A stretch of 64,000 bases of DNA, from the NCBI GenBank assembly GCA_020859985.1, contig JAJBVD010000030.1:1-64000 (forward strand), read 5' to 3'. Below are positions 34,050-44,578 of the stretch, in pieces. Made by a program: the position numbers and the translations under genes. The notes under the pieces were generated by a model. The model saw only the letters and a list, made by a program, of their open reading frames with translations, was not told the origin of the DNA and did no database searches. Position 1 is the first letter of the stretch. The number at the start of each line of letters is the position of its first letter. Source of the DNA: Clostridiales bacterium (GTDB lineage Bacteria > Bacillota > Clostridia > Lachnospirales > Lachnospiraceae).

Positions 34050-35638
34050 GCGTCACCTTCTTGTTCTTTTTTATCTTCCTCCAGAATCTCCCGGATCAGC
34101 ACGCGCTCATCCATCGGGTACTGCACCCCGCGGATCTCCTGATAATCCTCATGCCCTTTTCCGGCAAGAACGATGATATCTCCCGGCTCGCCGTGATGAA
34201 TGGCCCAGGCGATAGCCTCTTTGCGGTCTGTAATTTTGATATACTTCCCATCCGTCTTTTTCATGCCGGTCACGATGTCGTCAATAATCGCCTCCGGCTC
34301 CTCAAAGCGCGGATTGTCCGATGTGATCACCGTCAGGTCGGCCAGCTTTCCGGACACCTCACCCATCTCATAGCGGCGCAGCTTCGAGCGGTTGCCCCCG
34401 CAGCCGAACACACAGACCAGACGATGCGGATGATATTCGCGCAGCGTTTCCAGAAGACTCTCCAGTGCCATCGCATTGTGCGCGTAGTCAATCATCAATG
34501 TAAACTCATCGGATACTTTGACGAGCTCCACGCGCCCCTTTACCTTCGCACCTTTCAGCGCCCTGCAGATATCCTCGATATCCACTTTAAAATGCCGGCA
34601 GATCGCAATCGCTGTCAAAGAATTATATACACTGAACTTGCCCGGAATGTCAATCTCCACGTCGAAACGCGTCTCATCACCTGCGCCTACGCTCTTCTTA
34701 CCCCCGGAATTCTCTCTCTGCGCGGTATATTTTGCATCTTCAAGATTCCTGTCTTCTTCCGGCAGCCCTCCGGAAGCTTTGTTCTTCCAGGATACCGTGT
34801 ACGCGATCCCCAGATATCCCGGCCGCGACACCAACTTCATATTTTCCGCGCGCACCCCGGCCTTTTCCGAAAGGCCAAAGGTCTCCACCTCGCAGGTGTG
34901 CCCCTTGAGGATTGCCTCAAGATGCGCGTCGTCCGCATTCAGGATTCCATATTTACATTGTTTAAACAGGCGGCTTTTGCACTCCAGATAGTCTTCAAAA
35001 CTTGCGTGCTCCGCCGGTCCGATATGATCCGGCTCAATATTTGTAAAAATGCCGATCTCAAATGGAATCCCCGCCGTACGATCCAGCATCAGTCCCTGTG
35101 AAGAGACTTCCATCACCACCACCTGGCAGCCCGCATCCGCCATGCGCCGGAAATACTCCTGAATCGTGTAGGACTCCGGAGTCGTATTGTGCGCCGGAAT
35201 CCGCTCATCACCAATGATCGCCTCGATCGTGCCAATCAGGCCGACCTTATACCCTGCCGACTCCAGGATCGACTTCACCATGTAAGTCGTCGTCGTCTTC
35301 CCTTTCGTCCCGGTCACACCGATCACGCGCATCTCATTCGCCGGGTAGCCAAACCAGGCCGCTGACATCAGCGCCATCGCGTATCGGGTATTCTCCACAC
35401 GGATCACCGTCACATCGTCCGGCACATCCACCTCATCCTGCACCACCAGCACCTTTGCGCCCTTTGCCACCACGTCCGGCACGTACTGATGACCGTCCGC
35501 CACGGCTCCTTTGATACAGAAAAACAGAGAGCCCTCCTCCACTTTCCGCGAATCATTCACCAGATTCTTTACTTCCGTGTCTGTCGTTCCCTGCAAACAC
35601 TCATATTCCAACCGCTCCAACAACTGTTTCAGTTTCAT
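34046..35638 (-). CDS. murE: UDP-N-acetylmuramoyl-tripeptide synthetase MurE, meso-DAP type
   Basis: A 530-residue ligase that adds the third residue of the stem peptide. The P-loop is GVTGTKGKTTTTY (107-119); FTNIEPDHI and DYAHN follow. The substrate-selecting motif is DNPR (441-444), the diaminopimelate signature; Lys-type enzymes differ here. Residues about 284-322 (Lys/Gly/Glu-rich) are an insertion, encoded by DNA with a CTTCCGG/CCGGAAG hairpin. The ATG at 35638 has AAGGAG 8 nt upstream and gives the usual N-terminus, so the longer frame to 35698 was rejected. It heads the murE-priA-def-fmt unit. Confidence 0.94.
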   Translation of the reverse strand: MKLKQLLERLEYECLQGTTDTEVKNLVNDSRKVEEGSLFFCIKGAVADGHQYVPDVVAKGAKVLVVQDEVDVPDDVTVIRVENTRYAMALMSAAWFGYPANEMRVIGVTGTKGKTTTTYMVKSILESAGYKVGLIGTIEAIIGDERIPAHNTTPESYTIQEYFRRMADAGCQVVVMEVSSQGLMLDRTAGIPFEIGIFTNIEPDHIGPAEHASFEDYLECKSRLFKQCKYGILNADDAHLEAILKGHTCEVETFGLSEKAGVRAENMKLVSRPGYLGIAYTVSWKNKASGGLPEEDRNLEDAKYTAQRENSGGKKSVGAGDETRFDVEIDIPGKFSVYNSLTAIAICRHFKVDIEDICRALKGAKVKGRVELVKVSDEFTLMIDYAHNAMALESLLETLREYHPHRLVCVFGCGGNRSKLRRYEMGEVSGKLADLTVITSDNPRFEEPEAIIDDIVTGMKKTDGKYIKITDRKEAIAWAIHHGEPGDIIVLAGKGHEDYQEIRGVQYPMDERVLIREILEEDKKEQEGDA

Positions 35639-35845
35639 TTTCGGTTCTCCTTCTATAAATCTATCGCAAAAACGCGTCATACCATTTCTGCAAATCAACC
35701 ATGTCCTACCACCCCTCGCTTCAATAGATTACCACGTTCAGCACCTCTTAGCAAGCCACGTTTTTTATGGACTCCAAAATCCACTGTATATTACGCCGGC
35801 TCCGTAAACCAGGATCCAGCGTATCAGATATTTATCTGCCAATAA

Positions 35846-35880
35846 AGGAAAAAGGAAAGATCCCAATCCGAAACCTTTCC
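35846..35880 (-). terminator. Terminator after the DUF4317-like gene
   Basis: On the minus strand GGAAAG (35875-35880) pairs with CTTTCC (35854-35859), then TTTTTCCTTT. The 294-nt gap to murE otherwise contains a possible 13-codon ORF (MVDLQKWYDAFLR) shortly before murE and no confident promoter. Confidence 0.5.
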
Positions 35881-35932
35881 CCCACTATCCTGCTCATCTT
35901 TTCTCAACTTGCAAGCTTCAACTTCATAAATT

Positions 35933-36541
35933 TTATCCGTTTTTCTGAAAAATCTCAATCCGGTGACTATCCGCGCACCGGTCCCGAAAGGCCGGAAAAA
36001 GGAATCCGCCTGAAGGCGGCGCCGGATTATAGTCCTGATCCACCGCGCAGAAGGCGCCGATCAGAAATGAGTAGACCTCCTCGGATTCCCACTGACTTTC
36101 ATGATCCGTGCCTTTTCGCGGAACATCGTAGGTTCCATAGAATAAGTAAAACGCAAACGCCCCCTGCGGCCGCCATTTTTGGCACAGGACTTCTCCCAGA
36201 ATCTCATAAAACGTCTCCAGCAGAGCGTCATTTTTCAGTTCACACTCTTTTAAGGCCATCAGCATCTGTCGGATGCCGCCCGGCCGTTCTTCCCCGGAAT
36301 CGAAAGCATATTCCTTCAACTCCACATTCGTCTCTGAAAAAGGGATCGTCTTCGCAAGCTCCAGATTCGCCTGCCGCTCAGCCGGGGTCAGCTTCTGAAA
36401 ATGCCGGTTGAACGTGCCGTCCACATAGCCTTCTTCGTCAAAATAGGCTCCGGCAATGCGGCTGAAGCAGGTCCTGCTGAGCGTCATCCGCCGCGTCAGT
36501 TCCAGCATATCTTCCCTGTTTATTTTCCCCAGTTGATGCAT
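35933..36541 (-). CDS. Short DUF4317-like protein
   Basis: A 202-residue protein of unknown function. REDMLELTRRMT, CFSRIAGAYFDEEG and the later YGTYDVPRKGTD and GFLFPAFRDRCADSH resemble the DUF4317 family, common in Clostridia. Full-length members, as remembered, have about 370-430 residues, so this one lacks the C-terminal part and ends soon after the FPAF.DR motif. It may be a natural short form or a truncation. GGAG lies 6 nt before the ATG. It sits between the polysaccharide cluster and the murE operon with its own terminator. Confidence 0.55.
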   Translation of the reverse strand: MHQLGKINREDMLELTRRMTLSRTCFSRIAGAYFDEEGYVDGTFNRHFQKLTPAERQANLELAKTIPFSETNVELKEYAFDSGEERPGGIRQMLMALKECELKNDALLETFYEILGEVLCQKWRPQGAFAFYLFYGTYDVPRKGTDHESQWESEEVYSFLIGAFCAVDQDYNPAPPSGGFLFPAFRDRCADSHRIEIFQKNG

Positions 36542-36631
36542 CCTGCTCTCCTTCCCGTTCTCTTTTCAGCTCCCGTATCGCATAACTTTTTGCTCAAAAT
36601 CGGATATCGTCTTCTGCTCCTGCCCGGGCAC

Positions 36632-38104
36632 TCATTCGCCCCGACCTTCCAGAACTACCCGGATGGTTTTCAGCAGGATCTCGATATCAAGACTCAGGCT
36701 CCAGTTCTCAATATATCTGGTGTCCAGCTTTACGACCTCCTCAAAATCCGTGATCTCATTTCTGCCGCTCACCTGCCAGAGGCCGGTCAGGCCCGGCTTG
36801 ATCGACATACGAACCATATGGTGCATATCATAGTTCTGGTATTCCTCGATTGTCGGCGGTCTCGTGCCAACAAGGCTCATATCACCTTTCAGCACATTCC
36901 AGAACTGCGGAAATTCATCCAGAGAGCTCTTCCGGATAAAGACTCCCACACCGGGAACGACCCGTGGGTCTTCCTTCATTTTAAACATCAGACCCTGCAT
37001 TTCATTCTGGCGCAGCAGCTCCTCTTTCTTTTCCTCCGCATTCACATACATGGAGCGGAATTTGTAAATTTTGATGATGCGCCCATTCTTCCCGACCCGT
37101 TCCTGACAGAAGAAGACCGGACCCGGACTTTTTCTCTTGATAGCCACTGCTATGAACGGGCACATGATTGCGGTAAGTAAAAGCCCGACCAGAGCGCCCG
37201 CGATATCCATGCAGCGCTTAAACAGAAGATCGCGATAAGCCGCCACCTTGATACTGCTCGTCAGCACCGTATAACCGGCAAATTCATCAACGACCTGATT
37301 GCCGCCTTTCGATATACCCGTCAGGTTCTGATGCACAGTAATTCCCATGCTCACACAGGATTCCATGATGGCTTCTGTGGTCTCAAAATCCTCGTCTACG
37401 CTCACAAAAATCTCGTCCACTACATGATCCTTGATATACGAGGCAAAGTCGTCGCCGGTCGCTACGACAGGAATGCCGCAGATTCGCTGTCCCTGCTGCT
37501 CCTGTGCTTGTTTATACAGTTCTGATTCCTGTGTTTCTTCCGGCTCTTTCGTTTCTTTCTGTCTCTTTCCTACAAGGATCACACCCACAATATCAAAATC
37601 GCGGTATTTCCGATTCAGCAGCTCCCTTAAAATAGGTTCTGCCGTGCCGGGTGAGACGACCGCAAGAACCGAGACAAGCTTCTCCTTTTGCATCATTCTT
37701 CTGCGCAGCCAGGTCTTGAGGGCGATCCGCGAGAAATACATCAGCACAAAACCCAGCACCCAAGTCCAGAAGATGGTCAGACGGGAGAAAAACTCTGACT
37801 GCTGTACAATAAACAGGTACAGCAGCAGGCCGCACATCACCAGCGACAGATGAATAAATGCCGCGCGGAATTCTTTCAGATACCCGCGCCGGATCACATC
37901 TTTATAACTGTCGCTGAAAAAAACAATGACCAGATCCGCAAAGATCATGACCATTCCGATTCGAAAATATTCCTCACTCCCGTAATGGCTGCGCAGCCCG
38001 TGCCGGATCGCATACGCCAGAAACAGCGCGATGCAAATGCTTAAAATATCCAGCAGGATAAAATCCAGATGCTTCAGCCAGCGGTTTTTCTTTCTACTAT
38101 ACAT
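36632..38104 (-). CDS. Undecaprenyl-phosphate sugar phosphotransferase (WbaP-type)
   Basis: A 490-residue polyprenyl glycosylphosphotransferase that starts polysaccharide assembly by moving a sugar-1-phosphate onto undecaprenyl phosphate. Four to five N-terminal membrane helices (about residues 14-130) are followed by a Rossmann-like CoA-binding-type domain, a further membrane segment near 305, and the catalytic domain with IYKFRSMY, SSLDEFPQFWNVLKGDMSLVGTRP and PGLTGLWQVSGRN. Residues about 180-205 hold a Glu/Gln-rich insertion. It is the last gene of the polysaccharide cluster, which it probably initiates. The sugar is unknown. Confidence 0.9.
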   Translation of the reverse strand: MYSRKKNRWLKHLDFILLDILSICIALFLAYAIRHGLRSHYGSEEYFRIGMVMIFADLVIVFFSDSYKDVIRRGYLKEFRAAFIHLSLVMCGLLLYLFIVQQSEFFSRLTIFWTWVLGFVLMYFSRIALKTWLRRRMMQKEKLVSVLAVVSPGTAEPILRELLNRKYRDFDIVGVILVGKRQKETKEPEETQESELYKQAQEQQGQRICGIPVVATGDDFASYIKDHVVDEIFVSVDEDFETTEAIMESCVSMGITVHQNLTGISKGGNQVVDEFAGYTVLTSSIKVAAYRDLLFKRCMDIAGALVGLLLTAIMCPFIAVAIKRKSPGPVFFCQERVGKNGRIIKIYKFRSMYVNAEEKKEELLRQNEMQGLMFKMKEDPRVVPGVGVFIRKSSLDEFPQFWNVLKGDMSLVGTRPPTIEEYQNYDMHHMVRMSIKPGLTGLWQVSGRNEITDFEEVVKLDTRYIENWSLSLDIEILLKTIRVVLEGRGE

Positions 38105-38119
38105 GCTATCGTTTCCTTA

Positions 38120-40444
38120 TCACAGATGAGTCAGGATAAAGCTGCATTTCCCGCGGATATCCACCCGCTTCTCCCCCGCGTGTACAAAAAAGGTGTCTGC
38201 AGGATGAAATTCCATCTGTTCCTCACCTGTCTGTATCGTGCCTTCTCCCTCCAGAAACACCAGCGCTGCAAACGAGGTGTCATGGACAGCCACCGACACG
38301 GACGATTCCACATCGTAACGACTGCTCGTAAAATATTTGCATTCGCAAAGCTTCTGTACAGAAAAGCCATCCATCTGTTCCACCGGACAGGCCTGCTCGT
38401 CTTTTTCTTTTTCCGTCGTATCCGCCACTGCCATGGCCTGCTCCAGATGAAGCTCCCGCAGGTTTCCAAATTTGTCCTTGCGGGCGTAATCATACAGACG
38501 ATAGGTGCAGTTCGAATTCTGCTGGATCTCGCAGATCAGGATGCCGCCGCCTATCGCGTGAATTGTGCCGGAGCGTACAAAAAACGTGTCGCCCTTTTTC
38601 ACCGGAACCCGGTTCAGCACCTCCGTGATGGTATTATCCACAGCGCGGGCGCGCAGTTCTTCCGGGGAGATGGTTTTTTTCAGGCCAAAGTAAATAGACG
38701 CCCCCGGCTCGCAGTCCATCACATACCACATCTCATTTTTGCCGTATTCGTTTTCATTCGGAAGTGCATAGCTGTCGTCCGGGTGCACCTGTACGGACAG
38801 CTGTTCCTTCGCGTCGATGAATTTAATCAGCAGCGGGAACCGCTCAAATGCCTGACATTTCCAGCCAAGCGCATCCTCACCGCCCCGCTCCAGATATTCG
38901 CCAAAAAGCATCCCCTTGTATTTTCCGGATGCCACACGGCACTGGCCGTCCTCGTGTGCGGACAGCTCCCAGCTCTCCGCAATCTTATCGTAATCACAGT
39001 CTTTTCCATAAATCTCGCGAAGCTTCGTGCCGCCCCAGAGATAGTCCTTAAACACCGGTTCACATTTGATCAGCGACTCCGCAATCTCTACGCCTCCCGG
39101 CGTCTCCACCAGATATTCGGTATCCTCCTCGATCACCTGCGGTCCAAAAGAGACTTCCATGATCACAAGCAACTCATCCGAGCGATTCGCAAGCGAATGC
39201 TCCACGCCGACCGGCACCTCAATCGTGCTGTACAGCGGCAGCTCATGAATCCTGGAATCAAGGATCACGGTCGCCGTACCCTGCACTACTGACCACTGCT
39301 CAGAGCGCATGGAGTGCCGGTGCGTAGTCATGGCCCGCCCCGGATAGACCGTCACTTTTTTGACTTTATAATTAGAAGTATAGTTCAGGATCTCATACAT
39401 ACCCCAGGGCCGGTATACCATCCGGGACTTCTCAAAATAGCTGCTGTAGGCCGGATGCTCCTGTATGATCTTTTTGACAGCAGACTCTCCGCCTTTTTTC
39501 GTAATATAGCAGGCATCCTCCGTGTTCACGACGGTCAGATCAGCTACGCCGTCTGTCACCACAAGCTGGCGTTCGGTCTGATTGATCACCGTCACATTAT
39601 CACAGTCCTCCGAGATCACATGATGCTTTTCTTCATTTTTCATATAGCCGGAGAGAATGTCCAGATTGCCGATGTCCCACCAGTGAAAGGACGCCTTTAC
39701 CACACTGACATGATCCGAGCGTTCAAAAACGCCCTTCTCGATCGACACCGCCGGGATCCGCCGCATCTGCTCTGCGGGAATCGTCACTGCACTGGAGTCC
39801 ATGCGGATCGTGCGATGTACCGCTTCGCATGCATCAAAAACATCCCGCGCGTTTTTCTTCAGTTCATTCAGGAAATCACCCACGCCGAACAGGAAATTGC
39901 CGCTGTTCCACAAATATTTTCCGCTCTCATAATACTGCTGCGCCTGCTCCGCATCCGGTTTCTCCCGAAATTCCAGTACCTTTTCTCCGTCATTTCGAAT
40001 ATATCCATAGCCGGTATGCGCGCCCAGCACCTCCATCCCGAACGTCACCAGCTGCCCTTCTTTCGCCAGCGCACGGCCGCGCATGACCGTTTCCTTATAT
40101 TCCGAACCCTCAATGATCTGATCCGCAGAAACCACATAAACCAGCTCGGACGGGTTCAGATACATGCAGGCAATCGCGGTCGAGGGCGCCGTCTTTCTGC
40201 CTTCTTCCTCCAGAATGCAGCGGTATTTCAGCCCCTGAAATGCTTTCATCTGGCCTTCCACGATAAAATAATACGACGCGTTTGTGGCAATCAGAAACTC
40301 ATCACAAAATGGAATATTGCGGGCAACCGTCTCCTGAAGAAGGGAACGGTTCCTGCGGATGCTCATAAACTGCTTCGGATATTCTCCTCTTGAAAGCGGC
40401 CAGAGGCTGTTCCCTTTTCCGCCCGCCAGAATCAGACATTTCAT
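38120..40444 (-). CDS. Fused GDP-mannose pyrophosphorylase-like/PMI type II + mannose-6-phosphate isomerase type I
   Basis: A 774-residue fusion. Residues 1-340 are a nucleotidyltransferase of the ManC type (LWPLSRGEYPKQF, VVSADQIIEGS, FREKPDAE, YLWNSGNFLF). Residues 345-445 form a cupin (YRPWGMYEILN, THRHSMRSEQW) as in bifunctional ManC. Residues 455-774 are a type I isomerase (KDYLWGGTKLREIYG, LSVQVHPDDSYA, GTIHAIGGG). It would supply mannose 6-phosphate and perhaps GDP-mannose. The signature loop is GGKGNSLWP where Arg is expected, and WWDIGN replaces the usual W.D.G.W, so the transferase domain may be weak or inactive. A canonical ManC is encoded at 44677-45747. Confidence 0.85.
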   Translation of the reverse strand: MKCLILAGGKGNSLWPLSRGEYPKQFMSIRRNRSLLQETVARNIPFCDEFLIATNASYYFIVEGQMKAFQGLKYRCILEEEGRKTAPSTAIACMYLNPSELVYVVSADQIIEGSEYKETVMRGRALAKEGQLVTFGMEVLGAHTGYGYIRNDGEKVLEFREKPDAEQAQQYYESGKYLWNSGNFLFGVGDFLNELKKNARDVFDACEAVHRTIRMDSSAVTIPAEQMRRIPAVSIEKGVFERSDHVSVVKASFHWWDIGNLDILSGYMKNEEKHHVISEDCDNVTVINQTERQLVVTDGVADLTVVNTEDACYITKKGGESAVKKIIQEHPAYSSYFEKSRMVYRPWGMYEILNYTSNYKVKKVTVYPGRAMTTHRHSMRSEQWSVVQGTATVILDSRIHELPLYSTIEVPVGVEHSLANRSDELLVIMEVSFGPQVIEEDTEYLVETPGGVEIAESLIKCEPVFKDYLWGGTKLREIYGKDCDYDKIAESWELSAHEDGQCRVASGKYKGMLFGEYLERGGEDALGWKCQAFERFPLLIKFIDAKEQLSVQVHPDDSYALPNENEYGKNEMWYVMDCEPGASIYFGLKKTISPEELRARAVDNTITEVLNRVPVKKGDTFFVRSGTIHAIGGGILICEIQQNSNCTYRLYDYARKDKFGNLRELHLEQAMAVADTTEKEKDEQACPVEQMDGFSVQKLCECKYFTSSRYDVESSVSVAVHDTSFAALVFLEGEGTIQTGEEQMEFHPADTFFVHAGEKRVDIRGKCSFILTHL

Positions 40445-40562
40445 GAATACGACCGCTCCTTATTTCTTGTGTGAATCATCGGATCATAACAGACACAAAC
40501 CTGCCATGATCTGATGTTTTGATTCCATCAGCATAATAGCTGCAAATCAGCTTTATATAATA

Positions 40563-42305
40563 TCAGGCCTCGACACCGGCAAAATCCAGCAGCGCCTTAC
40601 GCAGCTCTTTCAGCTTCTCTGCTGAATCCTCCAGGCTGCTGCCCTTCACGCCCATATAGAACTTGATCTTCGGCTCTGTGCCGGACGGGCGCGCGCAGCA
40701 CCAGGAATTGTTCTCCAGCTTATAATACAGCACATTGGACTTCGGAAGTCCGGTCGGCCTGATCTCGCCAGTTTCCATGTCCTTCACAACATCCGCGTCG
40801 TAGTCGCGCGCTTCCAGAACCTTCAACCCCGCAATTTCAGCCGGCGGCGTCTGCCGCATGGCCTGCATCATCTCCTGAATCTTCTGGCTGCCGTCGATTC
40901 CCTTAAGTGTAACAGACTCCAGGCCCTCGCGGAAATAGCCGTACTCCTCGTACATCTGCAGCATCTGATCCCAGAGCGTCTTTCCCTGGCTCTTGCAGTA
41001 AGCTGCCGCCTCGCAGAGTGCCATCACCGCCACGCAGGCGTCCTTGTCGCGGGCATGCGTGCCCACCAGACAGCCATAGCTCTCCTCCATGCCAAACACA
41101 TACTGGTACGTGTGCTGCTGTTCAAAAAATTTGATCTGCTCTCCGATATATTTAAATCCGGTCAGCACCTCGATCAGCTTCACCTGATATTTTTCCGCGA
41201 TCACGTCAGCCATATCGGTCGTGACGATTGTCTTCACGAGCGCACCGTTCTCCGGCAGCGTCCCGTTCTCTTTTCTGCGCGCAAGAATGTACTCCGCAAT
41301 CACCATACCGGACATATTGCCGGTAAAGGACATATACTCTCCTGTGCGGCTGTCTTTCGCGTAAACGCCGAGCCGGTCCGCGTCCGGATCCGTCGCCAGC
41401 ACAATATCCGCGTCCACCTTTTTCGCCAGCGCGAGCGCGAGCGCAAATGCTTTCGGATCCTCCGGATTTGGATAAGGCACAGTCGGAAAATCGCCATCCG
41501 GCTTCTCCTGCTCCGGCACCACATAGACCTTGCGGAAGCCCAACTCAGAGAGCACACGGCGCACCGGAAGATTGCCGGTGCCGTGCAGCGGCGTGTAGAC
41601 AATTGTAATGTCGTCCGCCATCGCCTGAATGATTTCCGGATGGATAATCTGCTTTTTCAGCTCGGCAATATAGCGGTCATCGATCTCTTTTCCGATCACC
41701 TGGTAAAGCCCCGCCTTAACAGCCTCCTCGCGGGACATGGTTTTTACTTTTGCAAAATCTGTCACACGGTTCACTTCCGCAATGATCTGTTTGTCCTTTG
41801 GAGCGGTAATCTGCGCCCCGTCCTCCCAGTACACCTTATAGCCGTTGTACTCAGCCGGATTATGACTCGCCGTAATCACGATCCCGGCGATGCAGCCCAG
41901 CTCGCGCACCGCAAACGAAAGCTCCGGCGTCGGGCGCAGCGACTCGAAAATATAAGCCTTGATCCCATTCGCCGCCATACAGCGCGCCGCCTCATCCGCA
42001 AACTCCGGCGACATATGCCGGGAATCAAAAGCGATTGCGCAGCTCGCCATTCCTGTCCGTGATTTGCTTTCCATATTGATAAAATTCGCCAGTCCCTGTG
42101 TCGCCTTGCGAACTGTATAGATATTCATACGATTCGTCCCCGCGCCGATCACACCGCGCAGGCCGCCTGTACCAAATGAAAGATTCTTGTAAAACCGGTC
42201 TTCAATCTCCGTCTCATTCCCCTGCAAGGATAAGAGCTCCTGCTTCGTCTCCTCATCAAAATATGAATCTGTGCACCAAAAGCGGTAGCTTTCCATGTAG
42301 TCCAT
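40563..42305 (-). CDS. Phosphohexomutase (phosphoglucomutase/phosphomannomutase family)
   Basis: A 580-residue alpha-D-phosphohexomutase of the large PGM2-like type. The catalytic phosphoserine loop is IVITASHNPAEYNGYK, the metal loop DPDADRLGVYAK, the sugar loop GMEESYGCLVG and the phosphate loop RPSGTEPKIKFY. It probably converts mannose 6-phosphate to mannose 1-phosphate (and/or the glucose pair) for GDP- and CDP-sugar synthesis; specificity cannot be read directly. The ATG at 42305, with AGGGGG 8 nt upstream, was chosen; the longer frame (42482) overlaps rmd and has an Arg-rich non-homologous N-terminus. Confidence 0.92.
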   Translation of the reverse strand: MDYMESYRFWCTDSYFDEETKQELLSLQGNETEIEDRFYKNLSFGTGGLRGVIGAGTNRMNIYTVRKATQGLANFINMESKSRTGMASCAIAFDSRHMSPEFADEAARCMAANGIKAYIFESLRPTPELSFAVRELGCIAGIVITASHNPAEYNGYKVYWEDGAQITAPKDKQIIAEVNRVTDFAKVKTMSREEAVKAGLYQVIGKEIDDRYIAELKKQIIHPEIIQAMADDITIVYTPLHGTGNLPVRRVLSELGFRKVYVVPEQEKPDGDFPTVPYPNPEDPKAFALALALAKKVDADIVLATDPDADRLGVYAKDSRTGEYMSFTGNMSGMVIAEYILARRKENGTLPENGALVKTIVTTDMADVIAEKYQVKLIEVLTGFKYIGEQIKFFEQQHTYQYVFGMEESYGCLVGTHARDKDACVAVMALCEAAAYCKSQGKTLWDQMLQMYEEYGYFREGLESVTLKGIDGSQKIQEMMQAMRQTPPAEIAGLKVLEARDYDADVVKDMETGEIRPTGLPKSNVLYYKLENNSWCCARPSGTEPKIKFYMGVKGSSLEDSAEKLKELRKALLDFAGVEA

Positions 42306-42309
42306 CTGA

Positions 42310-43269
42310 TCATTCCCCCTGTTCTTCAGTGACCCGCTTACGCCAGTAATCCAGCGTCTCGGCAAGCGTCTGCTCCAGCGGAATCTGCCGTTCCCAGCCC
42401 GTGCAGGCACAAAGCTTCGTTGTATCCGCCTCAATAATCGGCACGTCGACCGGCCGCAGCTTCGCCGGATCCGTCTCAGCATGGATCGGCACGCGGCTAA
42501 GCTTCAGCACCTTTTCCAGAATCTCCTGTATCGCCACCGCATGGCCGCTTCCGACATTGTACGTCTCTCCAGCCTTTCCGTGGCTCATCAGCAGGCTGTA
42601 CGCCCGCACCACGTCACGCACGTCTGTGAAATCCCGCTTTGCCGAAAGATTGCCTACGCGGATCACCGGCTCCTGCTTCCCAGCCTCAATCTCCGCCACC
42701 TGTTTGCAGAAATCCGCCACCACAAACATCGGCGCCTGATTCGGCCCGATGTGATTGAACGCGCGCACGGACATAATCTCCATCTGGTACGCATCCGTGT
42801 AAATCTTTCCAATCAGATTCTGGCAGACCTTCGTCGCCGCGTAAATATTACCCGGACGAACTGCGTTCTCCTCCGTGATCGGCACCTCGCCCTCGCGGAC
42901 GTGTCCATACTCCTCGCCCGAGCCGATCAGCAACACTCTCGGCTTATAGTCCAGCGTGCGGATGGCATCCATCACATTCACGCTGCCCTTGATATTCACA
43001 TCAATCGTCAGACCCGGATTTTTCCAAGAGACAAAGACCGAACTCTGTGCCGCCAAATGGAAAATGCAGTCCGGCCGCAGGTCGGCCAGAAGATGTTCCA
43101 CCTGCTCCCGCTCCAGAATGTTCAGGTCATACACTTCAAATCCTTCTCCGGGTATCGTTTCATGCGGCATCTTCGTCACTGCCACCTCATATCCATCCAC
43201 ATCCTTCAGCTGGTGGATCAGATAGCTTCCGACAAATCCAGCCGCCCCGATAATCAAAGCTTTCTTCAT
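42310..43269 (-). CDS. rmd: GDP-4-keto-6-deoxy-D-mannose reductase (GDP-D-rhamnose forming)
   Basis: A 319-residue short-chain NAD(P)-dependent reductase. The dinucleotide motif is GAAGFVGSYL, followed by HLAAQSSVFVSW, SGEEYG and the catalytic YAATK. RMD-type features are GNLSAKRDFTDVRDVVRAY and FNHIGPNQ. Paired with gmd, it should make GDP-D-rhamnose; an epimerase/reductase of the GDP-L-fucose type would be larger in different motifs, but GDP-6-deoxy-talose formation cannot be excluded. It ends 5 nt before the mutase start. Confidence 0.85.
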   Translation of the reverse strand: MKKALIIGAAGFVGSYLIHQLKDVDGYEVAVTKMPHETIPGEGFEVYDLNILEREQVEHLLADLRPDCIFHLAAQSSVFVSWKNPGLTIDVNIKGSVNVMDAIRTLDYKPRVLLIGSGEEYGHVREGEVPITEENAVRPGNIYAATKVCQNLIGKIYTDAYQMEIMSVRAFNHIGPNQAPMFVVADFCKQVAEIEAGKQEPVIRVGNLSAKRDFTDVRDVVRAYSLLMSHGKAGETYNVGSGHAVAIQEILEKVLKLSRVPIHAETDPAKLRPVDVPIIEADTTKLCACTGWERQIPLEQTLAETLDYWRKRVTEEQGE

Positions 43270-43293
43270 TGCGTTTCTCCTAAAAGCTAAAAC

Positions 43294-43350
43294 AGGGCTG
43301 TACCATGACAGCCCTTATGACAGGTAACTGTTTGGCGTCCTCACAGTTAC
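43294..43350. repeat. Hairpin plus GTAACTGT repeat between gmd and rmd
   Basis: AGGGCTGT (43294-43301) pairs with ACAGCCCT (43308-43315). The dispersed repeat follows at 43324-43350, with arms GTAACTGT/ACAGTTAC perfect but loop TTGGCGTCCTC divergent. Next to it ACTATGACA.TGTT occurs twice in tandem (near 43349-43376). All lies in the 107-nt gmd-rmd gap. Confidence 0.6.
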
Positions 43351-43376
43351 TATGACAGTGTTACTATGACAATGTT

Positions 43377-44456
<1,080 letters not shown>

Positions 44457-44578
44457 TCATGGCATCACGCGATGCCAGCCGTACGGTGCCAGTGCCCTTT
44501 CTTATCAGGCCGCGCACTCTGCTCTCACAGTGCATTCATGTCCGGACACCCTGCATTCGGCTCGGACACATTTATGAC

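Noticed and set aside
42306-42482. 59-codon N-terminal extension of the phosphohexomutase
   Set aside because: It lies within rmd, is Arg-rich, and the ATG at 42305 has an AGGGGG site and gives the family N-terminus.
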